A stretch of DNA of 29,583 bases from SZUA-186 sp041552135 (GTDB lineage Bacteria > Pseudomonadota > Gammaproteobacteria > UBA9214), in contig JBFELL010000014.1 in assembly GCA_041552135.1 (NCBI GenBank), positions 1 through 29,583 on the forward strand, given 5' to 3'. The first letter of the stretch is position 1; every line of letters starts with the position of its first letter. Below are positions 1-9,368 of the stretch, piece after piece. A model generated the notes under the pieces. It was not told the origin of the DNA, did not search any database, and worked only from the letters and a program-made list of their open reading frames with translations. A program made the translations under genes and the position numbers.

Positions 1-294
1 GATGTGGTGACGGCGATGGATGGTTTCGAGGCGCTGAGCAAGATTGCCGATTACAGGCCGGACCTGATTTTTCTCGACATCATGATGCCAAGGCTGGATG
101 GCTACCAGACCTGCGCCCTGATCAAGCACCACAGGGTCTTCAGGCAGACGCCGGTGGTGATGTTGTCCAGCAAGGATGGCCTGTTTGACCGGGCACGCGG
201 CCGGGTGGTGGGTTCGGACCACTACATCACCAAACCGTTTACCCGTGAAGACCTGCTGGATGCCATTGCGCAACACGGCAGGCATGACGGCTGA
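1..294 (+). CDS. pilG: PilG-type single-domain response regulator (5' end missing)
   Basis: C-terminal 97 residues of a stand-alone CheY-like receiver, open at the window edge. PilG receives phosphate from the ChpA kinase and promotes pilus extension and twitching in the cytoplasm. The phospho-acceptor is Asp26 of the fragment, in FLDIMMPRLDGYQTCALIK. The conserved SSKDG switch segment and the Lys of ITKPF follow, so the receiver fold is complete from beta-2 onward. The match to Pseudomonas PilG, recalled from family knowledge, runs through almost the whole fragment; about 30 N-terminal residues holding the acidic DD pair are off the edge. It is followed 52 bases later by pilH, as in the canonical pilGHIJ-chpA order. 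Its promoter is not visible. Confidence 0.93.
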   Translation, partial: DVVTAMDGFEALSKIADYRPDLIFLDIMMPRLDGYQTCALIKHHRVFRQTPVVMLSSKDGLFDRARGRVVGSDHYITKPFTREDLLDAIAQHGRHDG

Positions 295-346
295 CTGGAA
301 GGCGGGAAACCGGGAAACCGACAGAACCGGAAACGAGGGTATGACA

Positions 347-712
347 ATGCCGCAGATTATGATCATAGATGACTCACCCACTGACACGCACATCCTGCAG
401 AAGATCCTGGAGAGGAATGGTTACCAGACGGTAACCGCGCAGAACGGGGATGAAGGTATCGAGGTGGCAAGGCGGGAAAGACCGGCCCTGATCCTGATGG
501 ATGTTGTCATGCCCGGACTCAACGGCTTCCAGGCCACCCGCGAACTGACCTCGAATCCGGAGACATCGGCCATCCCCGTGATCATCGTGACCCGCAAGGA
601 CCAGAAGGTGGATCGTGTCTGGGGGATACGGCAGGGCGCCCGGGACTATCTGACCAAGCCGGTCAACGAGGGCGCACTGATGAGCCTGATCAACGACACG
701 CTGTCTGCATAG
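347..712 (+). CDS. pilH: PilH-type response regulator of the Pil-Chp system
   Basis: A 121-aa receiver-only protein, the same length as Pseudomonas PilH. PilH is the second CheY-like output of ChpA; it opposes PilG, being linked to pilus retraction or acting as a phosphate sink. Visible landmarks are the acidic pair in MIIDDSPTD, the phospho-Asp in LMDVVMPGLNGFQATRELT, the Thr of VIIVTRKDQ and the Lys of DYLTKPV. The segments VMPGLNGFQATR and RQGARDYLTKPV are typical of PilH rather than PilG. An upstream in-frame ATG at 341 exists, but the GAGGG ribosome site at 335-339 spaces properly only to the ATG at 347. pilI begins 16 bases after the stop, so the genes are probably cotranscribed. Confidence 0.95.
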   Translation: MPQIMIIDDSPTDTHILQKILERNGYQTVTAQNGDEGIEVARRERPALILMDVVMPGLNGFQATRELTSNPETSAIPVIIVTRKDQKVDRVWGIRQGARDYLTKPVNEGALMSLINDTLSA

Positions 713-728
713 GGGGCTGCAAGCCGAT

Positions 729-1274
729 ATGTCCACCACCGCCAGTATTGATCCCGTTGCCATTCTCCGGTCGCTGGAGGAGCGTTGTGGCGCTTCCGCG
801 GCCAGTCTGCCTGACAAGGTCGAAAGAAAGAACGAGTGGTCCGGGGTCGCCTTCCGCACGGGTGAGCATCACCTGCTGGCCAGCCTCGGTGAAGTTGTCG
901 AGACACTCGTGTATCCGTCACTGACTGCCGTCCCGAACAGCTGTTCCTGGGTGCGCGGCATTGCCAATGTGCGCGGCAAGCTGCTGCCGGTGATCGACCT
1001 GAATGCCTACCTCGGCAATGAGCCGACCGTCGTTTCCCGGCGTACCCGGGTGCTCGTGCTTGACTGCCAGGGCGTTTACTCGGGCCTGGTTGTGGACGAG
1101 GTCCTGGGCCTTCGGCATTTCCCCGTGACGGCCTGCCAGGGCGTGACAGATGCCATTCCGGCGTCGCTTGCTGCCTATGTGACACAAGGTTTCAACATGG
1201 ATGGCCGGTTCTGGGGAATTCTCGGCCTGTCCTCACTGGCAGAGTCACCGCAGTTTATGCAAACCGCTGTATAG
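729..1274 (+). CDS. pilI: PilI, CheW-like coupling protein
   Basis: A 181-aa CheW-domain protein that should tether the PilJ receptor to the ChpA kinase at the inner membrane. The CheW fold is recognisable in WSGVAFRTGEHHLLASLGEV and in the typical WVRGIANVRGKLLPVIDL segment, with the LVVDEVLGLRHF strand pair further on. About 45 residues precede the domain, as in Pseudomonas PilI (about 178 aa). A purine stretch (AGGGGG) lies about a dozen bases before the ATG. It sits between pilH and pilJ in the expected order, and the spacing favours one transcript. A second CheW-like gene lies after chpA; this one is assigned PilI by position and length. Confidence 0.93.
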   Translation: MSTTASIDPVAILRSLEERCGASAASLPDKVERKNEWSGVAFRTGEHHLLASLGEVVETLVYPSLTAVPNSCSWVRGIANVRGKLLPVIDLNAYLGNEPTVVSRRTRVLVLDCQGVYSGLVVDEVLGLRHFPVTACQGVTDAIPASLAAYVTQGFNMDGRFWGILGLSSLAESPQFMQTAV

Positions 1275-1338
1275 AGATGTCCTGTTTACCCAAACGCAAC
1301 CATTATCGAACCAGAGAGATCAGGTCAGGAGAAAGACC

Positions 1339-3351
1339 ATGAAAGCAATGAGCAAAGTCAAGCTGCTTGGCAGCAGTAACTGGATGAAGATCCTTACCCT
1401 GCTGATGCTGTGTGCCGTGTGGGCCATGGTGGGTGTGTTTGTTTATGTCAACAAGCAGGCGGAACTGGACCAGCAGCGGCTGGCGAGCACCGGCGAGCAA
1501 AAGGTGCTGTCACAGCGCATTGCCAAGTACACCCTGGCGGCCTCTGCCGGCGACTACGAGGCCTTTGAACAGCTGAAGCAGTCCAGGCAGCGCTTTGACA
1601 CTATCTTGTCCGGCCAGCACGCCGGACTGGAGACGGAGAAGACCGCTGCTGATGCGCCGGAATACGCGGCCTTCAACAGACTGGATGATGTCTGGCGTGG
1701 TTTTCGCCACAGTGTCGATGAGGTTCTGGATGGTCAGATCCTCGTCCTGACGGTGGCGGAGGCGGCCAGCGTGACGCGCGACATCATGCCCGAGCTGATG
1801 CAGCACACGCGGGGCGTCGCCGACTCGCTGGTGAAGAACGACGCCAGTGCGAAGCAGGTGATGCAGGCCAGCAACCTGTCTGTGCTGGGCCAGCGCATCG
1901 TCAACAACATCAACAATGTCATGACGGGTGAGGGCGCCGAGGCGGCGGCGGTTGCCTTTGCCGGGGACACCGCCGAGTTCGGCCGTATCCTGGATGGCAT
2001 GATGCGCGGCACCGGCGGCATGCAGGCCGTAAGCGGCAAGAGCGCGCAGGCGAAGCTCAAGGAGATCGCCCTGCTGTTCAGCCAGGTCAGCGATCATGTC
2101 GGCGCCGTGGTGGACAACTCCGAGGAACTGGTAGGTGTTCAGCAGGCGGTGAAGGAAGTCTCGGCGCGCAGCGAAGTCCTGTTCGAGGCGGTTGACGGTT
2201 TGCAGTCCGCCTTTGCCGGGGTCCCTGAGAACCGCCTGGTGTCCACGGAACTGGCCTATCTGCTTGGCGGTGTTGCCCTGTTTATCCTGTTCTGGATGGG
2301 TTACGAGACCCTGCGCAGCCAGAAGCGCCGCAGTCAGGTCATCGAGGAGGAAAATGCCGACAACCAGGAAGCCATCATGCGGCTGCTTGACGAGATGGGT
2401 GATCTTGCCGGAGGCGATCTGACAGTCAGGATGACGGTTACCGAGGACTTCACGGGGTCAATTGCCGACTCCGTCAACGTCACGGTTGACTCGCTGCGCG
2501 GCCTGGTGAAGACCATCAACGACACCTCTACGCAGCTGTCGACTTCCGTGCAGGAAACCGAGGAGATCGCCCGGCAGCTGACCGAGTCGAGCAAGCAGCA
2601 GTCCAAGGACATTGCCACCGCCAGTGTGGCCATCAACGACATGGCGGACTCGATAAGTGAAGTGTCATCCAACGCCGACGAGTCTTCCAAGGTCGCCATG
2701 CGTTCCGTCGATATCGCCAAGAATGGCGGTGTTACGGTGCGACGCACCATCGAGGGCATGGATACCATTCGCGAGCATATCCAGGAGACCTCCAAGCGCA
2801 TCAAGCGCCTTGGTGAAAGTTCCCAGGAGATCGGCGACATCATCGAGCTGATCAACGATATCGCGGAGCAGACCAATATCCTGGCACTGAATGCCTCCAT
2901 CCAGGCCGCGATGGCAGGCGAGGCCGGTCGTGGCTTCGCGGTGGTGGCCGACGAGGTGCAGCGCCTTGCGGAACGCTCGGCCAACGCCACCAAGCAGATC
3001 GAGGCACTGGTCAAGGCCATTCAGGCCGATACCAATGAAGCCGTGATCTCGATGGAGAAGAGCACCTCGGGGGTGGTCAACGGTGCCACGCTGGCAGAGG
3101 ACGCCGGTGGTGCACTGGAGCAGATCGAAAGTGTCTCCGAGCAGCTGGCCGGACTCATTCAGACGATTTCGGGCTCTGCCGGGCAACAGGCCACTGCGGC
3201 CGCGGAGATCTCCTCGACCATGACCGGTATCCAGGAAATCACCACACAGGCCGCGGCGGGATCGGAGCAGACCTCGCACTCGATCGGCAACCTGTCGCGT
3301 CTGGCGCAGGACCTGGACAAATCGGTCGCCGGCTTCAAGCTGCCCCGCTAG
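1339..3351 (+). CDS. pilJ: PilJ, methyl-accepting chemotaxis protein of twitching motility
   Basis: A 670-aa transmembrane chemoreceptor feeding the ChpA kinase; PilJ is known to sense surface contact/pilin and hydrophobic cues. Residues about 16-38 form the first membrane helix. A periplasmic PilJ-type sensor region follows, with a motif ending in LSQRIAKYTLAA near its start. Residues about 302-322 form the second helix, followed by a HAMP-like segment and a long helical signalling domain. The conserved hairpin tip lies near residue 510 (QTNILALNASIQAAMAGEAG), and the flank DEVQRLAERSANATKQIEAL is distinctive of PilJ. No CheR-docking pentapeptide is seen at the C terminus, which ends FKLPR. 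The ATG at 1339 has an AGGAGA site six bases upstream; a longer frame starting at 1201 runs into pilI and is not used. Confidence 0.95.
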   Translation: MKAMSKVKLLGSSNWMKILTLLMLCAVWAMVGVFVYVNKQAELDQQRLASTGEQKVLSQRIAKYTLAASAGDYEAFEQLKQSRQRFDTILSGQHAGLETEKTAADAPEYAAFNRLDDVWRGFRHSVDEVLDGQILVLTVAEAASVTRDIMPELMQHTRGVADSLVKNDASAKQVMQASNLSVLGQRIVNNINNVMTGEGAEAAAVAFAGDTAEFGRILDGMMRGTGGMQAVSGKSAQAKLKEIALLFSQVSDHVGAVVDNSEELVGVQQAVKEVSARSEVLFEAVDGLQSAFAGVPENRLVSTELAYLLGGVALFILFWMGYETLRSQKRRSQVIEEENADNQEAIMRLLDEMGDLAGGDLTVRMTVTEDFTGSIADSVNVTVDSLRGLVKTINDTSTQLSTSVQETEEIARQLTESSKQQSKDIATASVAINDMADSISEVSSNADESSKVAMRSVDIAKNGGVTVRRTIEGMDTIREHIQETSKRIKRLGESSQEIGDIIELINDIAEQTNILALNASIQAAMAGEAGRGFAVVADEVQRLAERSANATKQIEALVKAIQADTNEAVISMEKSTSGVVNGATLAEDAGGALEQIESVSEQLAGLIQTISGSAGQQATAAAEISSTMTGIQEITTQAAAGSEQTSHSIGNLSRLAQDLDKSVAGFKLPR

Positions 3352-3389
3352 TAGCGGCCCGGTCGAACCGTAAACCATGATCATGCTAG

Positions 3390-3424
3390 CCCGTACCTGC
3401 ACACAGCACGCGTGCCGGTACGGG
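3390..3424 (+). other. Strong hairpin in the pilJ-chpA spacer
   Basis: CCCGTACC at 3390-3397 is exactly complementary to GGTACGGG at 3417-3424. Inside it, GCAC at 3399-3402 pairs with GTGC at 3412-3415, leaving a nine-base loop. This makes about 12 base pairs with one T/C mismatch. There is no T tract after it, so it does not look like a Rho-independent terminator. It ends 16 bases before the chpA start codon, so it could protect the pilJ message from decay or modulate chpA translation; that role is inferred. Confidence 0.6.
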
Positions 3425-3440
3425 ACGTCAGGGAAATAAC

Positions 3441-6400
3441 ATGAACGAAGCCATCGATTTCAGTGCCCTGAACTGGGTGCGACAGGAGCTTGGCGAAACC
3501 CTCAAGCAGGGCCGGCAGTTTCTGGAGGAGTACGCGGAAGGCGACGGGGATGTGGCCAGCCTGCACCAGTGCATGGCGAGTCTGCACGAGGCACGCGGAC
3601 CGCTGCGCATGGTCGAGCTGCTGGGCGCCGACCTGCTTGCCATGGAAATGGAGGAGGTCGTCAACGACCTGATCCACGATCGCATTGCCGGGCCCGGGCA
3701 GGCGCAGGAGGCGCTGATGCAGGCATTCCTGCAGTTGCCGGATTACCTGTCACGCCTGAAGAGTGGCCAGCCCGACGTATCCGATATCCTGCTGCCGTCG
3801 ATTAACGAGCTGCGCTCCGTGCGCGAGAGTGAACCCCTCGGGGAGAGCGTGCTGTTCCACCCCGACCTGATGCTGCCGATGCCGCACACCGCGTTCTCCG
3901 CGGACAGGAGCATTCCCGTTGCCGACGTGCAGGCAATTGCAAAAGCCCGGCGCCACCGCTTCCAGGCCGGTCTGCTGGAGTGGTACCGCGGCGCGGCGGG
4001 TGATACCGGCCTGCAGCAGATGCACGCCGTGCTGGTGGATCTGCAGCAGGCATCAGCCTATGAACAGACGGCGCGACTCTGGTGGCTGGCGGCCGGGCTG
4101 GTCGAGGCCCTGCTGAACCGGTCGATGGAGACCACGGCCTATACACGGCAGCTTTTTGGCCAGGTCGACCGGCAGATCAAGCTGCTGATCGATGCCGGTG
4201 AAACGGCATTCAGTGATCTGGTGCCGGAGGTGTTGCTCAGGGACCTGCTGTTCAGCCTGTCGCGGGCCGATGACAGCTCCGGACGGGTCGGTGAGATCAG
4301 GCATGTCTACGGCATGGACGACCCGCATGGCGAGGCCGCACGCGATGCGGCCCTGGCTAGCGTGACCGGCTGCAGCGCCGAGTTGCTGGGCACGGTATCC
4401 GCGACCGCCATCGAGGAGCTGGAGCAGGTCGGCGAACAGCTGGACATCCTGTTGCGGACCGGGATGCAGGATATGGAACAGCTGAAATCCGTGGCGGACA
4501 GGCTGCATGCGCTGGCGAACTCCGTGGCCATGATCGGGCTGGAGGACGCCAGTGACATACTGGCCGGGGATGCGCAGCGGGTGCGTGACATGCTGGAGAG
4601 CGAACGGGCTGGCGAGAAGTCACAAGTGATGGCGGTTGCCGATGGCATGGTAGCCGTACAGGCGGCCCTGATCGAACTGCGCGACGGCAATAGCCCGGGA
4701 GATCAGTCAGGCTCAGCCGCGGATACGGAATTCAGCGAGGGCCTCGACGCCGTGATCCGCGAAGTCGTCAGCGATATGGCGACAGCGAAGGAGCATATCA
4801 ACGATTATCTCAAGCAGCCGGAAAGTACGCAGGCATTGCGTGATGTGCCGGTGTTGCTGAACCGGGTCAGTGGCGGCCTCAGGCTGGCCGGCCAGGAAGA
4901 GGCTGCCTGTCTGGTGGCCAGTATCGATGAGTATATTGCGCACGGGCTGATCGACAGTCGGAAAATACCCGGCAGCGATGTGCTGGACACGCTGGCAGAT
5001 GCCATCTGCAGTATCGAATTCTATGTCGAGGAACTGAAAGAGGACCGGCTGTACGGCGACATGGTGCTGGATGTCGCCCGCAAGAGCGTGGCAAAACTCG
5101 GCTATCCGGTCGTTCAGGCTGGCGAAGTGGGTGAACCGGCACAAGAGACAGCATGCCCTGCTGTTGATACGCCGGCCGAGACGGCCGCGGAGCTTGTGGC
5201 AGCGGCTGAAACCGACAGGCCGGCGTCGCTGGTCAGCAGCCTGCAGGTGATCGCGGAAGATGCGGACGGGGAGATACTCGAGATTTTCATCGAAGAGGCC
5301 GGCGAGGAAATAGCCGCGCTGGAGACGATGATCCCGCAGTGGCAGTCTAACCCCGGGGACACGCAGACCCTGCAGGAAAGGCGTCGTATCTTCCACACGC
5401 TCACGGGAAGCGGCCGTATGGTCGGTGCGCTGTCACTGGGTGAATTTGCCTGGGCCCTGGAAAATCTGCTCAACCGCGTCATCGATGGCATGCTGACACC
5501 GGACGAAGACGTGATTGCCCTGCTGGGTGAGGCCTGTGTGCCATTGTCGGAGCTGCTTGGCCAGATCAGGGAGGGTGCTGCCGTCGCAGCGGACGTCGAT
5601 GCAATTGCCATCCGGGCCCTGATGCTGGCCGACGGAGCCGAGGCCGGCAGTGCTAAGGTGCCTGCGGTTACCAGTGAAGCTGTGACCGTTGTGACGGACC
5701 AGGCAGCGCCGGTTACCGGGTCTGATTTTACCTGCCTGGATGACTTTGCCGTGTTGTCCGATGATGCCGATCCGGAGATTGTCGAGATCTTCCTGGAAGA
5801 GGCGGCCGAGGCGGTTGCCAGCATCGACGCCCTGGTGCCGGAGTGGTGCAAGGGCAGGCAAGATGATGCGGCGCTGGAAGACATCCGCCGGGCCTTCCAT
5901 ACGTTGAAGGGCAGTGGCCGCATGGCCGGTGCCATGCGGATCGGTGAGTTTGCCTGGGCCCTGGAGAACCTGCTCAACCGGGTAGCCGATGGCAGCGTTA
6001 CCATCAGTGATGATCTCGTCGGCCTGTTGCGCGGCACCAGCGAACCCCTCGGCGAACTGCTGCGGCAGGTCGATGGTGGTTCGGTACCGCAGACAGATAT
6101 TGGCCTGTGGATGAGCGCTGCCGAACGGCTGCTGCGCGGTGAGCCTGCCGGTCTGCCCGCTAGCGACGACATCGGTGCGGGGCCGGAGGCGGAACCGGCA
6201 CGCGAGAGCGATACCTCGCCGGCAGCGACGGTGGATACCGCCGACGCGGACGACGTGGCGGCGGCTGGGCTGGACATTGATGCCGCCTTGCTGGAGATAT
6301 TCACCCGGGAGAGCCTGGAGCAACTCGAGGCCATCGCTGAATTTGTCGATGGATGCGATCCGGCCGGCGGTGATCCTGCGGTATCGGACGGCCTGTACCG

Positions 6401-9329
6401 CGCACTGCATACCTTGTCGGGAACGGCGGAATCTGCCGGGGTACCGGCTGTCAGTATGCTGGCCGGCGACCTGTATACACACATCGGCGGGCTCCAGGAG
6501 GCGGGGCTGCCACTGACTGCCGGAGAGCTTGGCGTGCTGGCTGCCAGCGGGCTGGCCATGGCAGAAGCCATCAGTCGCCTGCCAGACAGGACATATGATG
6601 CCGGCGTGCTGGCGGCATTGCGGGCAGACATCAGCATGCTTATCCCGCCGGCCGGACGGGTGGTGGCTGCGCAGGATGCCGCCGACGCGGAGGCGGAATC
6701 TGCCGAGCCTGCCGGCGCTGAGGCGCAGCCCGGGTCGCCGGGCATGGCCGGGCCGACGACGGTAGATGACGAGCCGGCGGCAGCCGACCCGTTTGCCGAC
6801 ATGGACATGGAGCTGCTGGAGATCTTCATCGAGGAGGCCGGGGAGATCCTCGACAGCAGTGCGAATACCCTGCGTGACTGGTCGCAAGCGCCGGATCAGC
6901 GCGAGTTCATGGATGAATTCCAGCGCCAGCTGCATACCCTCAAGGGTGGTGCGCGCATGATTGGTATCGAGTCGATCGGTAACCTCAGTCATAGTGTGGA
7001 GTCGTTACTCACCCGCGTGGTTGACGGGCATGTGGATACCTCTGCACGCCTGTTCGATCTGCTGCAGGACACACATGACCGGCTCGCCGGCATGCTGGAG
7101 CAGGTGCGCGAAAACTGCATGCCTGAGCCGGTTGGCGAACTGGAAACCGAGCTCGACCGGCTGGGGTTTGAGAAGGATGTGATGGCTGACGTGGTGGCGG
7201 TGGCCGAGGCGCCTGAATCCGGCGAGGCTGAAACCAGTGAGGCCGAAGTCGGGGAACCGGTGGCCGGGGATGCCACCGGGATTGCAGAGGCAGAACCGGA
7301 AGCAGAGGCAGAACCGGAAGCGGTGACTGAAACCCCGGCGGAACAGCCGGCAACGGTGGACAGGGACGTTCAGGCAGAAGCCGACACGCTCGTGGAGCCG
7401 GAGCCGGTCGTCATCATGCCGGCCAGCCAGCCGCTGCCGCCGGTGCAGGAGGGCGAGATCATGCCGCGCCGCATGGAGCGTCGCAAGGACTCGCGGGTTC
7501 GTGGTGAACAGGTCCGGGTACAGTCCGAGTTGCTCGACAATCTGGTCAACAATGCCGGCGAGATCAACATCTATCGCTCCCGTCTGGAGCAGCAACTCAG
7601 TGTCTACCGCTTCAACCTCGCGGAGCTCGACCAGACAATCAACCGTCTGCGTGACCAGTTGCGGCAAATGGAAATCGAAACCGAGACCCAGATGCTGTTC
7701 CGTCACGAGCAGGAAGCCAGTGAGAGTAACGTGGATTTCGATCCGCTGGAAATGGACCGTTACTCGAACCTGCAGCAGCTGTCACGATCGCTGATGGAGA
7801 GTATCAGTGATCTGCACAGCATTCAGGATATGCTCGACAGCACCACGCGCGAGTCGGAGACCCTGCTGCTGCAGCAGTCACGCGTCAGCACCGACTTGCA
7901 GGAAGGCCTGCTGCGTACGCGCATGATTCCGTTCGCCAGTCTCGCACCGCGCCTGCGCCGCATTGTCAGGCAGTCGGCCAGTGAACTGGGCAAGAAGGTT
8001 GAGTTAAGACTGGATGGCGCCGACGGCGAGATGGATCGTACCGTCATCGAGCGTATCGTTGCGCCGCTGGAGCACATGCTGCGCAACGCCGTTGCCCATG
8101 GTATCGAGAAGAGCCCGGTGCGCAAGAAGGCCGGCAAGCCCGCGGTCGGCGCAATCACCATCGCGTTCCACCGGGAAGGCCCCGAGATCGTGCTGCAGGT
8201 AAGCGACGATGGCCAGGGCATGAATCTTGCTGCGATCCGTGAGCGTGCGATCGAGCGGGGCATGATGCTGGCGGATGCCGACCTGCCTGACGGTGAGGTC
8301 ATGCAGTTTATCCTGCAGACCGGCTTCAGCACGGCCAGCGAGGTGACGCAGATCGCCGGACGCGGCGTCGGCATGGATGTCGTCAACAGCGAGGTCAAGC
8401 AGCTGGGAGGCTCCCTGCACATCGACTCGGCGGCCGGTGCCGGCAGCATCTTCACCATCCGGCTGCCGTACACGCTGGCCATCAACCAGGCACTGCTGGT
8501 CAGGGCCGGTGATGATACATTCTGTATTCCGCTGGGCGGTGTCGAGAGTGTTGTCAGGGTCGAGCGCGAGGAACTCGCGGCGTGCTATGCCTCGGAGCAG
8601 GGGACCTATGAATATGCGGGCAACAGTTACCAGGTCAAACACCTGGGCCGCCTGCTGCGTTCCGGCGAGATGGATATGGATGCCGATGGCGGCCGGGTGC
8701 CGGTGTTGCTGGTTCGTATCGGCGAAACCCGGATTGCCCTGCAGGTCGAGGCGCTGATCGGTAATCGCGAGATCGTTGTCAAGCCGCTGGGTGCGCAACT
8801 CAGCAGCGTCACCGGCGTTTCCGGGGCGACAATCCTGGGCGATGGCCGCGTGGTCATGATTCTCGACCTGCCCGCAATCGTGCGCATGAGCGGCAAGCGC
8901 GGCACGCTGTCTGGCGGGACTGTCAGCCAGGCCAGGGGCAGGTTACTGGTCATGGTCGTTGACGACTCGATCACGGTGCGCAAGGTGACCACCCGTCTGC
9001 TGGAACGGCAGGGCTTCGAGGTGCTTACCGCCAAGGACGGCATCGATGCAATGAGCGTCATGCAGGACAGGCTGCCGGACATGATGCTGCTCGATATCGA
9101 GATGCCGCGCATGGACGGCTTCGAGCTTGCGAGCCACATGCGCAACGACGAGCGGCTCAGGCACATCCCGATCACCATGATCACCTCGCGCACCGGTGAC
9201 AAGCACCGCGAGCGCGCGAGACAGATCGGTATCGACCACTATCTTGGCAAGCCATACCAGGAGCACGAGTTGCTGGAAACGATCAACCGCCTGGTTGGAT
9301 TGCCGAATGATGCACAGGCGGCAGGTTAG
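3441..9329 (+). CDS. chpA: ChpA, multi-Hpt hybrid CheA kinase of the Pil-Chp system
   Basis: A 1962-aa hybrid histidine kinase that takes signals from PilJ via CheW adaptors and phosphorylates PilG and PilH. Seven Hpt-like modules can be traced by their phospho-site helix. Candidate sites are His49, His356, Asn474 (no histidine), His652, His820, His990 and His1165; His820 (FHTLKGSGR) and His1165 (LHTLKGGAR) are the most canonical. A Glu/Ala/Pro-rich linker at about 1240-1330 precedes the CheA core. The core has a dimerisation region near 1357, the N box (LRNAVAHGIE, Asn1549), the G1 box (DDGQG at 1589) and the G2 box (GRGVGMDVV at 1640). A CheW-like domain follows (about 1675-1830), then a receiver with phospho-Asp1885 in LLDIEMPRMDG. 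Pseudomonas ChpA is longer (about 2470 aa). The start follows a CAGGGAA site. Confidence 0.95.
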   Translation: MNEAIDFSALNWVRQELGETLKQGRQFLEEYAEGDGDVASLHQCMASLHEARGPLRMVELLGADLLAMEMEEVVNDLIHDRIAGPGQAQEALMQAFLQLPDYLSRLKSGQPDVSDILLPSINELRSVRESEPLGESVLFHPDLMLPMPHTAFSADRSIPVADVQAIAKARRHRFQAGLLEWYRGAAGDTGLQQMHAVLVDLQQASAYEQTARLWWLAAGLVEALLNRSMETTAYTRQLFGQVDRQIKLLIDAGETAFSDLVPEVLLRDLLFSLSRADDSSGRVGEIRHVYGMDDPHGEAARDAALASVTGCSAELLGTVSATAIEELEQVGEQLDILLRTGMQDMEQLKSVADRLHALANSVAMIGLEDASDILAGDAQRVRDMLESERAGEKSQVMAVADGMVAVQAALIELRDGNSPGDQSGSAADTEFSEGLDAVIREVVSDMATAKEHINDYLKQPESTQALRDVPVLLNRVSGGLRLAGQEEAACLVASIDEYIAHGLIDSRKIPGSDVLDTLADAICSIEFYVEELKEDRLYGDMVLDVARKSVAKLGYPVVQAGEVGEPAQETACPAVDTPAETAAELVAAAETDRPASLVSSLQVIAEDADGEILEIFIEEAGEEIAALETMIPQWQSNPGDTQTLQERRRIFHTLTGSGRMVGALSLGEFAWALENLLNRVIDGMLTPDEDVIALLGEACVPLSELLGQIREGAAVAADVDAIAIRALMLADGAEAGSAKVPAVTSEAVTVVTDQAAPVTGSDFTCLDDFAVLSDDADPEIVEIFLEEAAEAVASIDALVPEWCKGRQDDAALEDIRRAFHTLKGSGRMAGAMRIGEFAWALENLLNRVADGSVTISDDLVGLLRGTSEPLGELLRQVDGGSVPQTDIGLWMSAAERLLRGEPAGLPASDDIGAGPEAEPARESDTSPAATVDTADADDVAAAGLDIDAALLEIFTRESLEQLEAIAEFVDGCDPAGGDPAVSDGLYRALHTLSGTAESAGVPAVSMLAGDLYTHIGGLQEAGLPLTAGELGVLAASGLAMAEAISRLPDRTYDAGVLAALRADISMLIPPAGRVVAAQDAADAEAESAEPAGAEAQPGSPGMAGPTTVDDEPAAADPFADMDMELLEIFIEEAGEILDSSANTLRDWSQAPDQREFMDEFQRQLHTLKGGARMIGIESIGNLSHSVESLLTRVVDGHVDTSARLFDLLQDTHDRLAGMLEQVRENCMPEPVGELETELDRLGFEKDVMADVVAVAEAPESGEAETSEAEVGEPVAGDATGIAEAEPEAEAEPEAVTETPAEQPATVDRDVQAEADTLVEPEPVVIMPASQPLPPVQEGEIMPRRMERRKDSRVRGEQVRVQSELLDNLVNNAGEINIYRSRLEQQLSVYRFNLAELDQTINRLRDQLRQMEIETETQMLFRHEQEASESNVDFDPLEMDRYSNLQQLSRSLMESISDLHSIQDMLDSTTRESETLLLQQSRVSTDLQEGLLRTRMIPFASLAPRLRRIVRQSASELGKKVELRLDGADGEMDRTVIERIVAPLEHMLRNAVAHGIEKSPVRKKAGKPAVGAITIAFHREGPEIVLQVSDDGQGMNLAAIRERAIERGMMLADADLPDGEVMQFILQTGFSTASEVTQIAGRGVGMDVVNSEVKQLGGSLHIDSAAGAGSIFTIRLPYTLAINQALLVRAGDDTFCIPLGGVESVVRVEREELAACYASEQGTYEYAGNSYQVKHLGRLLRSGEMDMDADGGRVPVLLVRIGETRIALQVEALIGNREIVVKPLGAQLSSVTGVSGATILGDGRVVMILDLPAIVRMSGKRGTLSGGTVSQARGRLLVMVVDDSITVRKVTTRLLERQGFEVLTAKDGIDAMSVMQDRLPDMMLLDIEMPRMDGFELASHMRNDERLRHIPITMITSRTGDKHRERARQIGIDHYLGKPYQEHELLETINRLVGLPNDAQAAG
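7284..7319 (+). repeat. Exact 18-bp tandem duplication inside the chpA linker
   Basis: The 18-mer beginning GCAGAGGCAGAACC occurs twice back to back (7284-7301 and 7302-7319), encoding AEAEPE twice. It lies in the acidic, probably unstructured linker between the last Hpt module and the kinase core. In-frame slippage here would change linker length without breaking the protein. Confidence 0.85.
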
Positions 9330-9368
9330 CCCGGGGTCTTTGCCGGGCGACGCAGGAGGAAACCCTGA

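Noticed and set aside
1201..1338. Upstream extension of pilJ
   Set aside because: It lies within the end of pilI; the ATG at 1339 has a good ribosome site and gives the family N terminus.
5114..6829. 571-codon open frame antisense to chpA
   Set aside because: Ser/Ala/Pro-rich shadow of a high-GC gene with no recognisable motif; chpA on the other strand is unambiguous.
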